Positions 45,241 to 55,460 of a stretch of 64,000 nucleotides of DNA are shown here, in pieces. Origin of the DNA: Paenibacillus sp. MBLB1832 (GTDB lineage: Bacteria; Bacillota; Bacilli; Paenibacillales; NBRC-103111); the NCBI RefSeq assembly GCF_032271945.1, contig NZ_CP130319.1, forward strand, positions 1,135,001-1,199,000. Reading direction: 5' to 3'. The first letter of the stretch is position 1; every line of letters begins with the position of its first letter. Made by a program: the position numbers and the translations under genes. A model generated the notes under the pieces. That model saw nothing but the letters and a program-made list of their open reading frames with translations, did not search any database and was not told the origin of the DNA.

Positions 45241-47085
45241 ATGAGCGTTTCCAAGCAACGGTCCAACCAACGTTCCAATCGAATGATGTCCCTGATTTAT
45301 AAGCTATCGCTGAAACAGCGAATCTGGTTCTCTTTTGTCGTTCTGATTACGACAGCCATTATATCGACAGGAAGCTTGTCTTATTTCATCGCCGCCAAGG
45401 TTGTTCAATCCAACGCATTCGCGGCTAGTCAAGACAATGTCGATAAGGCTGCGCAAATTATAGACGACAAGTTGAAAAACACCGGTATCACGATCCGGTC
45501 CCTTATGTTCAGTGATGCCTTCAAAAATGTGATGACGGACGTCCAAAATCATGACACGACGGGATATTATAAACATCTTTCTTCGATGCAGCCGGTGTTT
45601 TCCCAAGTGAAATTTAATGACGAGATCATTCAAAATATATTGATTGCAAGCCCCATTGGAACGATTTACCCTATTAACGATTATAGGTTGCAACCGTATT
45701 CATTTTATAATTCTGACCTATATGAGCGGATAAAAAAGGAAAAACGTGGCTTCTGGACGGCGGCTCATCCGGATCCGTTTTTTTCGGGAAACGAGCGTGT
45801 GCTGTCCCTTGTCGTGGAAGGGATTCAGGAATCTTACCCGAATCAATCGCTCGACGTTTATGTCGTGGTGAATATCAAAGAAAAAGAGTTGCTGCGGCTT
45901 CTGAATGTATCGGATTCGAAATCCGGCAGAACGTATGTCCTTTTTGATAATGAAGGAAAACCCGTTGTAAATAATGCAGTTCCGGACGACATTAACATCG
46001 ATGGATTGGGGAAGCTGTTGGCCGATAAACGGAGCGACGGGACAGAAGGTTCGTTCTCTTACTTATTGAACAAAAACAACTACTTGATTAATTATCACCA
46101 ACTTACCTCGGTGGAAGGATGGACCCTGTACGGTTTGCAACCGGAAGCTGTTTTGCTGGAGCAAATGATCGGGATTCAACGTACAACCTTGCTGATTGTC
46201 GCCGGGTTTATTTTCCTGTCTCTGCTGTTTTCCAATTTGCTTACAGGACTCCTGCTTAAACCACTGATTCAGCTGCATGCACTGATGAAGCGGGTAGGTG
46301 AAAACGATCTGAAGGTCCGCTTTCAAAGCGACTATCAGGACGAGATTGCTCAGGTAGGATTTCGATTTAATCGTATGATTGACGAGATTCATCGGCTGAT
46401 TCACGACGTGACCGTGGGGGAATCAGAGAAGCGTAAGGCGGAAATGAAGGCGCTGACCGCCCAGATTGACCCTCATTTTTTGTACAATACGTTGAATACC
46501 ATTCATTGCAAAAGCATCTTGGGTGAAAATCGGGACGTTAGCGAGATGATCCTGTCTCTGTCGGAGATGTTTCAACTTGGACTAAGCGGTGGTAAGGAAT
46601 GGATCGGGTTGGATACCGAACTAGCCCATGTCACCCAGTATATGAACATTCAGCAAAAATGCTATGAAGGCAAATTTACGTTCGATATCCAAGTGGAAGA
46701 ACCGGATTTACTGCAAATTCAGGTTCCTCGCGTGCTCCTGCAGCCCTTAGTGGAGAACAGTATTTTGCATGGATTTCGCAACTATACAACGGGCGGACAT
46801 GTTCAGATTGCTATCCGGCGGTTGGGACAAGCGCATATTGGGATCACCATCTCGGATAATGGATGTGGCTTTCAAGATCAGCCCTCTCCCATCACCATGG
46901 ATGAGAAGAAGGCGAACCGGGGAGGATTCGCACTACCGAATATAAAGAAAAGACTGCAGATCAGTTACGGGGCGGATGCTGAATTTCAGATACGCAGCTT
47001 ACCTGGTGAAGGAACGACAGTGATGCTGATCTTGCCAATACGTGAGGAGGTTGAGGGACGGTATGATGAAACTAGTGGTGATTGA
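45241..47085 (+). CDS. YesM-type sensor histidine kinase
   Basis: 614 residues. Membrane segment about 31-53, large extracellular sensing region, second segment about 317-339, HAMP linker (about 340-392), LytS/YesM phosphoacceptor IDPHFLYNTLN with His412, and a HATPase domain (VENSILHGF, SDNGCGF). GGAGGAG before the ATG. It overlaps the following response regulator gene by 23 bases. It should sense a sugar or wall polymer outside the cell and control the importer and hydrolases that follow. Confidence 0.93.
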   Translation: MSVSKQRSNQRSNRMMSLIYKLSLKQRIWFSFVVLITTAIISTGSLSYFIAAKVVQSNAFAASQDNVDKAAQIIDDKLKNTGITIRSLMFSDAFKNVMTDVQNHDTTGYYKHLSSMQPVFSQVKFNDEIIQNILIASPIGTIYPINDYRLQPYSFYNSDLYERIKKEKRGFWTAAHPDPFFSGNERVLSLVVEGIQESYPNQSLDVYVVVNIKEKELLRLLNVSDSKSGRTYVLFDNEGKPVVNNAVPDDINIDGLGKLLADKRSDGTEGSFSYLLNKNNYLINYHQLTSVEGWTLYGLQPEAVLLEQMIGIQRTTLLIVAGFIFLSLLFSNLLTGLLLKPLIQLHALMKRVGENDLKVRFQSDYQDEIAQVGFRFNRMIDEIHRLIHDVTVGESEKRKAEMKALTAQIDPHFLYNTLNTIHCKSILGENRDVSEMILSLSEMFQLGLSGGKEWIGLDTELAHVTQYMNIQQKCYEGKFTFDIQVEEPDLLQIQVPRVLLQPLVENSILHGFRNYTTGGHVQIAIRRLGQAHIGITISDNGCGFQDQPSPITMDEKKANRGGFALPNIKKRLQISYGADAEFQIRSLPGEGTTVMLILPIREEVEGRYDETSGD

Positions 47086-48676
47086 CGATATTCGAAGCGT
47101 TCTGGATGTGGTAGCCAAAAAAATAGATTGGAGGGCACACGGCATTGAGGTTGTCGGAACCGCGTTGGACGGAGAAGAAGGCTTACAACTGATTGAAGCT
47201 TTTCGGCCGGAGCTGGTCTTAACGGATATTCGTATGCCGAAGCAAGATGGCTTGGAGCTGACGCGTCAAGTCCTTGCGCATTCTCCCGGAAGCAAGGTGA
47301 TTATCATGAGCGCCTACACCGATTTTTCTTATGCGCAGCAAGCCATTCGGCTGGGTGCGTTTGATTTTATAAAGAAACCCTTTGCGATTGAAGAAGTACT
47401 AGCTGGTGTACTCAAGGCCAAGCAAGCATGGCTGGACCAGAATCAAGCGTTGCTTCAACAGAAAGAGATGGAAGTTAAGCTCAAAGAAAGCTTGCCGATC
47501 CTCCAACAGGAGTATATGGCGCTGCTGATCCATTATCGAACCGATGAAAGCAACGCCATGCAGCGTTGGAAATTCCTTGAAATTGACCTTGAACCGAAGC
47601 GTTTAACCGTGCTAGTCGTGGAAATCGATCATTTTGTCGATAAATACCAGGCGATGCCGGCTCAGGAGATTGAGCTTGTTCGATTTGCTCTTCAGAACAT
47701 TATGGAAGAAACGATACTTTTCTACACCCGCGGGTTCATTTTTCGTGAGTCATTGAACCGTTTCGTCTGTATTCTTCAGGATGAAGAGGGACTTAACGTA
47801 ACGGGGCTTGCGGAGGCTTGCTGTGTGAATATTGAGACCTACACGAGATTTACGATTAGTGTGGGCATCAGTTGCACGGCCGCTAGTGTCATGGATCTTC
47901 CTGAAGCGTACCAGCAGGCGATGCGAGCGTTGACCTTCCATTTCTATACAGGCGGTAATGGGGCCTTTCATTACAGCACGCTTGCCGAATCCGCCAAAGG
48001 CGGTAATCGCTACGCCTCGGGCAAGGATGAGGACTTTGTGTTCGCATTCCGGTCCGGGAATAAACAGAAAACGCTGGAGCTGCTGGAGGAAATGCTGCAG
48101 GCGTTGTTAGCTCACGACCCTCTGCCAGAGCCGGAATATGCCGCTTCGGTATGCAAGGAGCTATGCTCCAAGCTGATCCGTATTCTGCTCGAGAAATTGA
48201 ATTATGAGCGAATTGGGGGGCTGGATGCCCAAGTGAAGGCTCTCAGCAAAGAAGACAGAAACTCGTTGTCCGAGTACAGGCAATTGTTGAAGGATATCAT
48301 TGAACAAGGATGCAGAATGATTATGGAAGAGCGGACCGATGAATCCAAGGCAATCATTTACCGTTCGATGTTGTATATTAAAGAGCATCTAAGCGAAGAG
48401 CTGTCCCTCGAACATTGCGCGAAACAAGTTAATCTAAGTTGGGGATATTTTTCCAATCTATTCAAGAAGGTTGCGGGTGTAACGTTTCAGCAATTCGTAC
48501 TGACCGAAAGAATGGAAAGAGCGAAGGTGATGATGCTGGAAAACTATCAGATTCAAGAGATCGCGGCAGAGCTCGGCTATGAGCATCGGCGGTATTTTAG
48601 CGAAGTATTCAAGAAATATACAGGAATGACACCTTCTGAGTTTAAAGATTCATATAAACCTTCGTCTAACCTGTAA
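47063..48676 (+). CDS. YesN-type response regulator, AraC family
   Basis: 537 residues from ATG 47063 (GAGGG six bases before). Receiver domain with Asp8/Asp9, phosphoacceptor Asp55 (LTDIRMPK), Ser83 and Lys105. Long connector, then a C-terminal AraC double helix-turn-helix (LEHCAKQVNLSWGYFSNLFK and the second motif near EVFKKYTGMTP). The most likely binder of the shared motif found before the solute-binding gene (48689) and the GH28-like gene (61259). Confidence 0.93.
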   Translation: MMKLVVIDDIRSVLDVVAKKIDWRAHGIEVVGTALDGEEGLQLIEAFRPELVLTDIRMPKQDGLELTRQVLAHSPGSKVIIMSAYTDFSYAQQAIRLGAFDFIKKPFAIEEVLAGVLKAKQAWLDQNQALLQQKEMEVKLKESLPILQQEYMALLIHYRTDESNAMQRWKFLEIDLEPKRLTVLVVEIDHFVDKYQAMPAQEIELVRFALQNIMEETILFYTRGFIFRESLNRFVCILQDEEGLNVTGLAEACCVNIETYTRFTISVGISCTAASVMDLPEAYQQAMRALTFHFYTGGNGAFHYSTLAESAKGGNRYASGKDEDFVFAFRSGNKQKTLELLEEMLQALLAHDPLPEPEYAASVCKELCSKLIRILLEKLNYERIGGLDAQVKALSKEDRNSLSEYRQLLKDIIEQGCRMIMEERTDESKAIIYRSMLYIKEHLSEELSLEHCAKQVNLSWGYFSNLFKKVAGVTFQQFVLTERMERAKVMMLENYQIQEIAAELGYEHRRYFSEVFKKYTGMTPSEFKDSYKPSSNL

Positions 48677-48688
48677 GTTCGGGCAAGT

Positions 48689-48754
48689 TGTCGAGAAATC
48701 TGCCCTCGCTGTCGAATCTACCGCATTATGTAACGACTCATAGTGTTCTATACT
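48689..48754 (+). promoter_or_regulatory. Shared-motif promoter of the sugar importer operon
   Basis: A conserved block TGTCGA..A.TCTGCCC (48689-48705), GAA at 48714-48716 and CCGCATTATGTA (48721-48732), then 16 bases and TATACT (48749-48754). It matches 61259-61324 without gaps over 50 positions (about 36 identical), including the same distance to the -10 box. Confidence 0.72.
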
Positions 48755-48798
48755 CAAGTTGTAAGATAAAGCGTTGCTAACAAAGGGAGGCAGATTAG

Positions 48799-50178
48799 AT
48801 GATCAAGAAAATTGCGGTTGGAACCATTTCTATGGCATTGGTGTTAAGTTTAGCGGCATGCGGCAGTAACGCAGGCGATAAAGCAAAGCCATCCGAGAGC
48901 AGTAGCAGTACACCGGCACCAGCTCCAACGAAGTTAGTGTATTGGACTGGCGACCGTCACGACAGCGACTATATCAAGTCGGTCATTGAAAAGTATAATT
49001 CCACGAACAAAGATGGCATTACCGTAGAATATGTAGTGAAAGGTGACGACTACAACCAGGCCCTCGACATCGCTTTCGCTTCCGGTCAAGCACCTGATGT
49101 GTTTCGGGCGAAGGAAAATACGGCGCAAAATTTCTACAAAAAAGGGTATATGGCCCCTCTGGACAGCTACCTGACTGACGATCTAAAGAAAAGCTTCCCG
49201 GCGATGGAAGACCTTAATCGCTTCGATGGTAAGATGTACAGCTTGCCGAATTATGGCTCGACGATGCGGTTAGTGTACAATCAAGACCTCTTCGCGAAAG
49301 CGGGAATCACCAATCCGCCGACTACGTTGAAAGAGCTTGTAGAAGATGCCAAGAAAATTACGGCAGTTGGAAAAGCGGATGGCGCCTATGGTTTTGCACT
49401 AAACTTCAAAAATCCGGGAAGCGCCTTTGATCGTTCCGGCCGCGTAATTGCGGAGGCCAGCGGCTTTGGAGGCTTCGGCTACAATTTTAAGACGGGGAAA
49501 TTTGATTTTACCGGTTTCAAGGATATTGTGCAGGCGTTCAAACAGATGAAGGATGACGGCAGCACATTGCCAGGCATGGAATCCTTGGACATCGACCCGT
49601 TACGCGCCCAGTTCGCAGAAGGAAAAATCGGCATGTACATCTCGTATTCCTCGGAACCTGGGGTGTATAAAACCCAATTCCCTGCCAAGATCAAGTGGGC
49701 AGCTGCGCCTGTGCCGACGATAGACGGTACGGTGAAAGGTGCAACCGGCTTCTTGGGGGGCCCTTGGCTCTCGATCAGCTCCAGCACGAAAAACAAAGAT
49801 CAAGCCTGGAAATTCTTGAAATATATGTACACGGAAGAAGTCCTTCAAACGTACCATGAAAAAGGCTTCGGCATCTCGATGGTACCGTCCGTCATTGCCA
49901 AAGCAAAGAAACCGGATATTAATGGCATCGACGGATTCCTGCCAAATAAGTATGACGGTGTTTGGCCGATTCAGCCGACTGTCAATGTGCAAGGGATTAA
50001 ATACCAGGACGCATTCCTGAAGTATATGCTCGAAGGCGGCGACTTCAATAAAGTCGTAGATGACCTGAACAAGCGATATAATGAAGCGCTGGACAAGGCA
50101 GTTGCCGCAGGCGAAGTGAAGGCAAAGGTCATTCCGGACTTTGACCCTGCGAAGCTTGCTGGAACGTTTGCGAAATAA
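48799..50178 (+). CDS. Sugar ABC transporter solute-binding lipoprotein
   Basis: 459 residues. A signal peptide with lipobox LSLAAC is followed by a Ser/Pro/Ala tether and a family-1 sugar-binding fold (VYWTGDRHDSDYIKS start; RLVYNQDLFAKAGITNPPTT, typical of this class). GGGAGG precedes the ATG. First gene of an operon with two permeases and a GH130 enzyme, so the ligand is probably an oligosaccharide released by the secreted enzymes downstream. Confidence 0.94.
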   Translation: MIKKIAVGTISMALVLSLAACGSNAGDKAKPSESSSSTPAPAPTKLVYWTGDRHDSDYIKSVIEKYNSTNKDGITVEYVVKGDDYNQALDIAFASGQAPDVFRAKENTAQNFYKKGYMAPLDSYLTDDLKKSFPAMEDLNRFDGKMYSLPNYGSTMRLVYNQDLFAKAGITNPPTTLKELVEDAKKITAVGKADGAYGFALNFKNPGSAFDRSGRVIAEASGFGGFGYNFKTGKFDFTGFKDIVQAFKQMKDDGSTLPGMESLDIDPLRAQFAEGKIGMYISYSSEPGVYKTQFPAKIKWAAAPVPTIDGTVKGATGFLGGPWLSISSSTKNKDQAWKFLKYMYTEEVLQTYHEKGFGISMVPSVIAKAKKPDINGIDGFLPNKYDGVWPIQPTVNVQGIKYQDAFLKYMLEGGDFNKVVDDLNKRYNEALDKAVAAGEVKAKVIPDFDPAKLAGTFAK

Positions 50179-50253
50179 TAACGGCACAAGGAGGGTATGG
50201 AGAGGTGTGTGCTCCGTACCCTTTGTACTGCCACACAGAGGAGTGGACTTGGG

Positions 50254-51153
50254 ATGAGAACCATGTACAGAAAGCATTTTGCATACAGCTTCATTGCTCC
50301 AAGCCTCATTCTCACGCTAGTGCTCGGCGTATATCCAATTGGATGGGCTATTCGCTATATGTTTTACGACTATAAAGGCTATGGGCAAGAGCGATTTATT
50401 GGGTTGGAAAACTTTACTCAGTTAGCTCATGACTCTCAATTCTGGGAGTCAGTATTCAACACGTTTGTTTATGCAGGGGGCAAGTTGCTTCTTACGCTTC
50501 CCTTGGCGTTGATTTTGGCCGTCATCCTGAATACCAAATTGCGGGGAAGGCAACTGCTCAGGGGTATTTTCTTCATGCCGACCATTATTAGTTCGGCGGT
50601 CATCGCCGTCGTATTTTTTACCATCTTCAATTCGTACAATGGTATCCTGAATCAATTTCTTTTAAAGTATGGTGTAATCTCGCAAAAGGTCGATTGGCTA
50701 GGACCGGATCATGCCATGCTGACAACGATTATTGTCGCCGCCTGGGGCGCTGTCGGCAATTACATGCTTTTGTTTCTTGCAGGTTTGCAGAATATTCCTG
50801 TTGATATGTACGAAAGCTCCTCTTTGGACGGAGCGAATAAACGACAACAATTCTGGTACATTACCCTTCCGATGCTGGGACCCGTCCTGCAAATGGTCAT
50901 TATGCTGGCGATTATTACCTCGCTGAAGGGCTATGAGAGCATTATGGTCCTTACAGAAGGGGGGCCGGTCGGGAAGACCGAGGTGATGTATTTGTATGTA
51001 TACAAACTCTTTTTCCCTGTTTCAACGGCTTCAACTGTACTCGACCAGCAGTTTGGATACGGCAGTGCGGTGGGATTCGTTACCGCGTTAATTGTGGGCG
51101 CAGTTACGCTGGTGTACACGCTGATGTCCCGAAAATTAAATCGCATGTATTGA
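50254..51153 (+). CDS. Sugar ABC transporter permease (UgpA/MalF type)
   Basis: 299 residues from ATG 50254 (GAGGAG about ten bases before). Six predicted membrane segments and the ATPase-docking loop MYESSSLDGANKRQQFWYIT, a slightly divergent EAA motif. Pairs with the next permease. Confidence 0.93.
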   Translation: MRTMYRKHFAYSFIAPSLILTLVLGVYPIGWAIRYMFYDYKGYGQERFIGLENFTQLAHDSQFWESVFNTFVYAGGKLLLTLPLALILAVILNTKLRGRQLLRGIFFMPTIISSAVIAVVFFTIFNSYNGILNQFLLKYGVISQKVDWLGPDHAMLTTIIVAAWGAVGNYMLLFLAGLQNIPVDMYESSSLDGANKRQQFWYITLPMLGPVLQMVIMLAIITSLKGYESIMVLTEGGPVGKTEVMYLYVYKLFFPVSTASTVLDQQFGYGSAVGFVTALIVGAVTLVYTLMSRKLNRMY

Positions 51154-51170
51154 GTGAGGAGGGAGCAGCT

Positions 51171-52001
51171 ATGTACGCATTTATTCAGCGTTCTGCATTA
51201 TGGATATTTCTCCTGGTGGTCGCGATCGTTACCGTCTTTCCGGTTGCTATGGCTTTACTAGGGTCGTTCAAGACGAATGCCGAGATTGTCGGCGGGGCTA
51301 GCCTTCTTCCGCAGCATTGGATTGGAAGCAACTATGCGGATGCCTGGAAGCAAGCCCACTTCTCCACGTTTTCCTGGAACAGTTTATTTGTCAGCACCGC
51401 CACAACCATAGGCACTTTAATTGTGACAGCAGCAGCAGCCTACGCCGTAGATCGGTTTGAATTCGCAGGCAAAAAGCTGTACGTTGGGCTGCAGGCTGCA
51501 ACCATGTTTATTGCCATTGGGGCTGTCGTACTCCGTCCCCAATTCCAATTGATGGTGAAGCTTCATCTGCATACGTCGCTATGGGGCGTTATTCTGATCC
51601 TGATTAGCGCGCATGCATCGATTTTTTTCATTCTGCTCAGCTTTATGAATGGCATTCCGAAGGAATTGGATCAAGCTGCGCTAATGGACGGGTGTAATCC
51701 GTTTACAACTTTTTGGCGAATTATTTTGCCTCTCCTTGGTCCCGGGCTTGGTGTCGGGGCGTTATTCACCTTTCGTGCAGCCTGGAATGAATATTTGCTG
51801 CCTTTCGTCTTTACGATGAACAGCCCCAAATTGCAAACGTTAACGGTAGGGCTTGCCGGGCTGCGTTATGGTGCTACCGCTGCCGCCCAAACGAATTTAA
51901 TTATGGCCGGGGCATGCTTGTCGATTCTTCCACTTCTATTGGTATACGTGCTTGCCAACCGCTCATTCATGCAGATGACGGCAGGGTCCTTGAAAGGTTA
52001 G
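51171..52001 (+). CDS. Sugar ABC transporter permease (UgpE/MalG type)
   Basis: 276 residues from ATG 51171, preceded by GAGGAGGGAG. Six predicted membrane segments; docking loop ELDQAALMDGCNPFTTFWRI. The ATPase is not encoded here and is presumably a shared MsmX-type protein. Confidence 0.93.
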   Translation: MYAFIQRSALWIFLLVVAIVTVFPVAMALLGSFKTNAEIVGGASLLPQHWIGSNYADAWKQAHFSTFSWNSLFVSTATTIGTLIVTAAAAYAVDRFEFAGKKLYVGLQAATMFIAIGAVVLRPQFQLMVKLHLHTSLWGVILILISAHASIFFILLSFMNGIPKELDQAALMDGCNPFTTFWRIILPLLGPGLGVGALFTFRAAWNEYLLPFVFTMNSPKLQTLTVGLAGLRYGATAAAQTNLIMAGACLSILPLLLVYVLANRSFMQMTAGSLKG

Positions 52002-52034
52002 TTTCATCCTTATTTCTAATTAGGAGGCTTATTC

Positions 52035-53045
52035 GTGTCTACTCCACTCATTGGTAAACTTCAATCCAGTACCGTTATTCAGAGGTACCCGAGTAATCCT
52101 GTGTTACAAGCAAGCGACGTTCCTTACGCCCCCGCGCTCGTATTTAATGCCGGGGTGGCCAAATACCAAGGCCGTTACGTCATGGTGTTCCGCAACGATT
52201 ATGGCAATCCCGCTACGCATACGCTTGAACCGAGCTCGACGACAAATCTAGGGATCGCGTTCAGCAGCGATGGTATTCATTGGGACGTTCAGAACCGTCC
52301 GTGCTTCGGTCTCAATGATGAAGAGATTATTCGTACCTACGACCCGAGGTTGACGGTGATCGATGGCCGTTGCTATATGTGCTTCGCCGTTGACACACGT
52401 CACGGACTTCGCGGAGGCATTGCCGTTACCGAGGATTTCGAACATTTTGAAGTCCTGCATTTAACCGTTCCGGATAATCGGAATATGGTACTCTTTCCTG
52501 AAAAAATTGGCGGGCATTATGTTCGTCTGGAGCGTCCGTTCCCTGTTTATAGTCGCGGAGGCCTTGACCGCTTTGACATCTGGTTATCCGAATCCCCGGA
52601 TCTGAGGTATTGGGGGAATTCCGATCTGGTGCTTGGTGTGGAGCATGTTCCCTACGCGAATGATAAAATCGGTCCTGCCGCTCCTCCGATCAAGACAGAA
52701 AAGGGATGGTTGACGACGATTCATGCCGTTGATCTGGACCCGTCCCGCGGTAAGAACGGATGGGAGGATTCCTGGCGCAAAAGATATACGGCTGGCTTGA
52801 TGCTGCTGGATCTGGATAATCCCAAAAAGGTCGTCGGTCTGTATCGTGAGCCTCTGATTGCACCCGAAGCGAGTTATGAAACAAGCGGAGGCTTCCGCAA
52901 CGATGTCATTTTCCCAGGTGGCATGATCCTTGAAGATAACGGTGAAGTCAAAATATATTACGGTGCTGCCGATACGGTAGAGTGTCTGGCCACCGCCCAT
53001 GTGGATGACCTTGTGAAGCTGTGCCTCGAAGGCGGAAGCCTCTAG
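52035..53045 (+). CDS. GH130-family glycoside phosphorylase/hydrolase
   Basis: 336 residues, no signal peptide. Five-bladed beta-propeller family with the characteristic start NPVL, then ALVFNAGVAKYQGRYVMVFR, TYDPRLTVIDGRCYM, GPAAPPIKTEKGWL and YYGAADT. GH130 enzymes phosphorolyse or hydrolyse beta-mannosides (mannosyl-glucose, beta-1,2- or beta-1,4-mannobiose). GTG start with AGGAGG upstream. Cytoplasmic and in the importer operon, so it should process the imported oligosaccharide. Confidence 0.9.
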   Translation: MSTPLIGKLQSSTVIQRYPSNPVLQASDVPYAPALVFNAGVAKYQGRYVMVFRNDYGNPATHTLEPSSTTNLGIAFSSDGIHWDVQNRPCFGLNDEEIIRTYDPRLTVIDGRCYMCFAVDTRHGLRGGIAVTEDFEHFEVLHLTVPDNRNMVLFPEKIGGHYVRLERPFPVYSRGGLDRFDIWLSESPDLRYWGNSDLVLGVEHVPYANDKIGPAAPPIKTEKGWLTTIHAVDLDPSRGKNGWEDSWRKRYTAGLMLLDLDNPKKVVGLYREPLIAPEASYETSGGFRNDVIFPGGMILEDNGEVKIYYGAADTVECLATAHVDDLVKLCLEGGSL

Positions 53046-53053
53046 AACGAATG

Positions 53054-53221
53054 AAACCAAATCCCGATGCGATGTTGCATGCTGGGATTTGGTTTTTTTA
53101 TGGACAGGCTGATTTGGATACATGTTTTTCGAATTTGTTTATAGATATTTGGCGCTCACAGCTTCTAGAATGAGGAGGCATTGAATCCCAGCGCAAAGGA
53201 GGCTTAGACGCAAGTTCATCA
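53054..53221 (+). repeat. 168-bp direct repeat, copy A (with terminator)
   Basis: About 93 percent identical by eye to 55461-55629, same orientation, 2.4 kb apart. It starts with a strong terminator, AAACCAAATCCC/GGGATTTGGTTT plus a T run, and continues through GGCGCTCACAGCTTCTAG and two AGGAGG-like boxes. The two copies bracket the fucosidase gene pair. Confidence 0.92.
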
Positions 53222-53248
53222 TAAAGATGGAGCTAGGAGGGAAATATC

Positions 53249-54577
53249 ATGCATAAGCAACGTTCAGATGATGTGTATGAGCAGAGACTAGAGAGAATCA
53301 AGTGGTTCCGTGATGCTCGCTTCGGTATGTTTATCCACTGGGGGTTATACGCTATTCCTGCAAGGGGGGAATGGGTCCGTTCGATGGAAAGGATGAGCAT
53401 AGAGGACTATCAGACGTATTTCGACGAATTTGATCCACTCCGATATCAGCCTAGGGTATGGGCTCAGCTGGCCAAGGAGGCGGGGATGAAATATGCGGTA
53501 TTAACGGCCAAGCACCATGATGGCTTTTGCTTATTTGACAGCCAGTACACCGAGTACAAAGCAACAAACACACCAGCGAAGCGGGATCTGGTGAGAGAAT
53601 TCGTCGAAGCCTTCCGTGAGGAGGGGCTCAAGGTGGGGCTGTATTACTCCCTGCTCGACTGGCATCACCCAGACTACCCTGCCTATGGAGACAGGCAGCA
53701 CCCGATGAGGGATCATCCTGATTATCGGGAGGTACAGCATGAGTTTCCTCGATATGTCGACTATATGCATGCCCAGGTCGAGGAGCTGCTCTCGGGCTAC
53801 GGTAGGATCGATATCATGTGGTTCGACTTCTCCTATCCAGGCTTCTCTGGGGAAGCATGGCGCGCAACGGAGCTCGTGAACAAGGTTCGGGCGCTGCAGC
53901 CGCATATTCTGATCGATAATCGTTTGGGTGGAGATATGCATGCAGAGCATCCTGTGGCGTATGCTGGAGACTTCGCGGGGCCGGAGCAGGGAGTCCCTCG
54001 GCATCCTGTGACTGATGAGCTGGCGCGCCGACTTCCATGGGAGTCCTGCATTACGCTGAATAATAGCTGGGGTTATCACGCACAGGATTGGAGATACAAG
54101 ACAGCACAAGATGTCATTAGAACGTTAGTAAATTGTGTGAGCAAGAACGGCAATTTGCTAGTGAACGTCAGCCCAACCGCCAAGGGAGAGATTCCCCAGA
54201 AGGCCCAGTCCATTCTGAGAGAGGTAGGCGAATGGCTCCTGAGGAATGGGGAGAGCATCTATGGCTGCGGAGAGGCGGTAGATCAGCCCAAGCCGGAGTG
54301 GGGACGGTATACGCAGCGTGAACATATTCTCTATGCCCACCTGATGGAACAGGTGATAGGCCATGTGAGTCTCGAGGGTTTAAGAGGCAAAATAAAGAAG
54401 GCAAGGGTACTTGCGGACGGCTCGGAGGTTGTCATCACTCCTTTCTGGAATGTGGCGGTAGATTCGTTTGATGGGCCAGATGATATCTTTATGAACTTTG
54501 GTTACCCTGCGCAGGAAACCTATCCGCTCCCCGACCCGAGAGATACGGTCATCGCGCTGGAGCTCAAGCAGGTGTAA
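53249..54577 (+). CDS. GH29-family alpha-L-fucosidase
   Basis: 442 residues, no signal peptide, so cytoplasmic. The GH29 N-terminus is KWFRDARFGMFIHWGLYAIP, then YAVLTAKHHDGFCLFDS, and the catalytic nucleophile region IDIMWFDFSYPGF with its Asp. The C-terminal beta domain is short. It removes alpha-linked fucose from oligosaccharides. AGGAGGG precedes the ATG. It directly abuts the next gene (no gap). Confidence 0.93.
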   Translation: MHKQRSDDVYEQRLERIKWFRDARFGMFIHWGLYAIPARGEWVRSMERMSIEDYQTYFDEFDPLRYQPRVWAQLAKEAGMKYAVLTAKHHDGFCLFDSQYTEYKATNTPAKRDLVREFVEAFREEGLKVGLYYSLLDWHHPDYPAYGDRQHPMRDHPDYREVQHEFPRYVDYMHAQVEELLSGYGRIDIMWFDFSYPGFSGEAWRATELVNKVRALQPHILIDNRLGGDMHAEHPVAYAGDFAGPEQGVPRHPVTDELARRLPWESCITLNNSWGYHAQDWRYKTAQDVIRTLVNCVSKNGNLLVNVSPTAKGEIPQKAQSILREVGEWLLRNGESIYGCGEAVDQPKPEWGRYTQREHILYAHLMEQVIGHVSLEGLRGKIKKARVLADGSEVVITPFWNVAVDSFDGPDDIFMNFGYPAQETYPLPDPRDTVIALELKQV

Positions 54578-55456
54578 ATGGTGATCTTGTTAAAAAACGA
54601 GGAGCTAGAGGTTAGATATGAGCCCCCCTCCCACAAATGTCTAACGTCGCGATTCGACCGTACAGGGTTCATTACGCAAGTAACGGATGTGAGGAGGGGG
54701 CACACCTACTGCTCTGCTGAGCATCAGGGGCAGGGTAACGCACGTAGGGGAGGGGTCGGACTGTGTAATGAATTCAGCATCCACCGTGCGGTCGGGTATG
54801 AGACGGCCCAGGTCGGTCAGCCGTTTCCTAAGCTGGGAGTTGGACTAGTAACGAGAGCTCATGAGCGGGAATATATGTTCCATGAACCCTATGTCGTCCA
54901 GCCTTTCCCCATCAGCTGGGATGCATCGGAGGATCGCATCGAGGTGAGTGTGGAGCCTCTCCCTTGCAGAGGGTACGAGGCGCGGCTCCACAAGCGTATC
55001 GTGCTGAGAGGCAGACAGCTCTGTATTGACTATACGCTACAGAATGCAGGGACGATGGCGATCATCACCGAGGAATATGCCCACAATTTCCTGCGAATGG
55101 CAGGGAGAGAGATCGGACCGGATTATGAGGTAGTGATCCCTGATCTGGTAGGGGCTGGCTCTGTTGGAGGTCCCTTCGTAAGCTCAGGGCGAACCCTGAA
55201 CTGGAGTCAGCCGATGCGAGAGGGAGAGGAATGTTATCTCTCCCGTCCCATCGAAGCTTCGGGGGCAACCTCGGCTGCATGGGAGCTCCATGTGCGCCAG
55301 CTGGGAATCGGTTTGATGGAGGAGGTCAGCGGCGCAGCGGTGTCTCATTTTGCCCTGTGGGGCAAGGCGCATGTCATAAGCCCGGAGCTTTTCATCTCGA
55401 TCCAGCTAGAACCGGGGCAAGTGATGAATTGGCAGAGAGTGTATAGCTTTTATTGA
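54578..55456 (+). CDS. Galactose-mutarotase-fold (aldose epimerase-like) hypothetical protein
   Basis: 292 residues of mostly beta-sandwich sequence. ITEEYAHNFLRM and the strand-rich pattern with RIEVSVEPLPCRGYEARLHKR resemble the aldose 1-epimerase-like superfamily, but a standard catalytic His/Glu set could not be assigned. Its ATG follows the fucosidase stop with no gap. It may act on fucose or the fucosidase product anomers; this is inference from coupling only. Confidence 0.72.
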   Translation: MVILLKNEELEVRYEPPSHKCLTSRFDRTGFITQVTDVRRGHTYCSAEHQGQGNARRGGVGLCNEFSIHRAVGYETAQVGQPFPKLGVGLVTRAHEREYMFHEPYVVQPFPISWDASEDRIEVSVEPLPCRGYEARLHKRIVLRGRQLCIDYTLQNAGTMAIITEEYAHNFLRMAGREIGPDYEVVIPDLVGAGSVGGPFVSSGRTLNWSQPMREGEECYLSRPIEASGATSAAWELHVRQLGIGLMEEVSGAAVSHFALWGKAHVISPELFISIQLEPGQVMNWQRVYSFY

Positions 55457-55460
55457 AAGA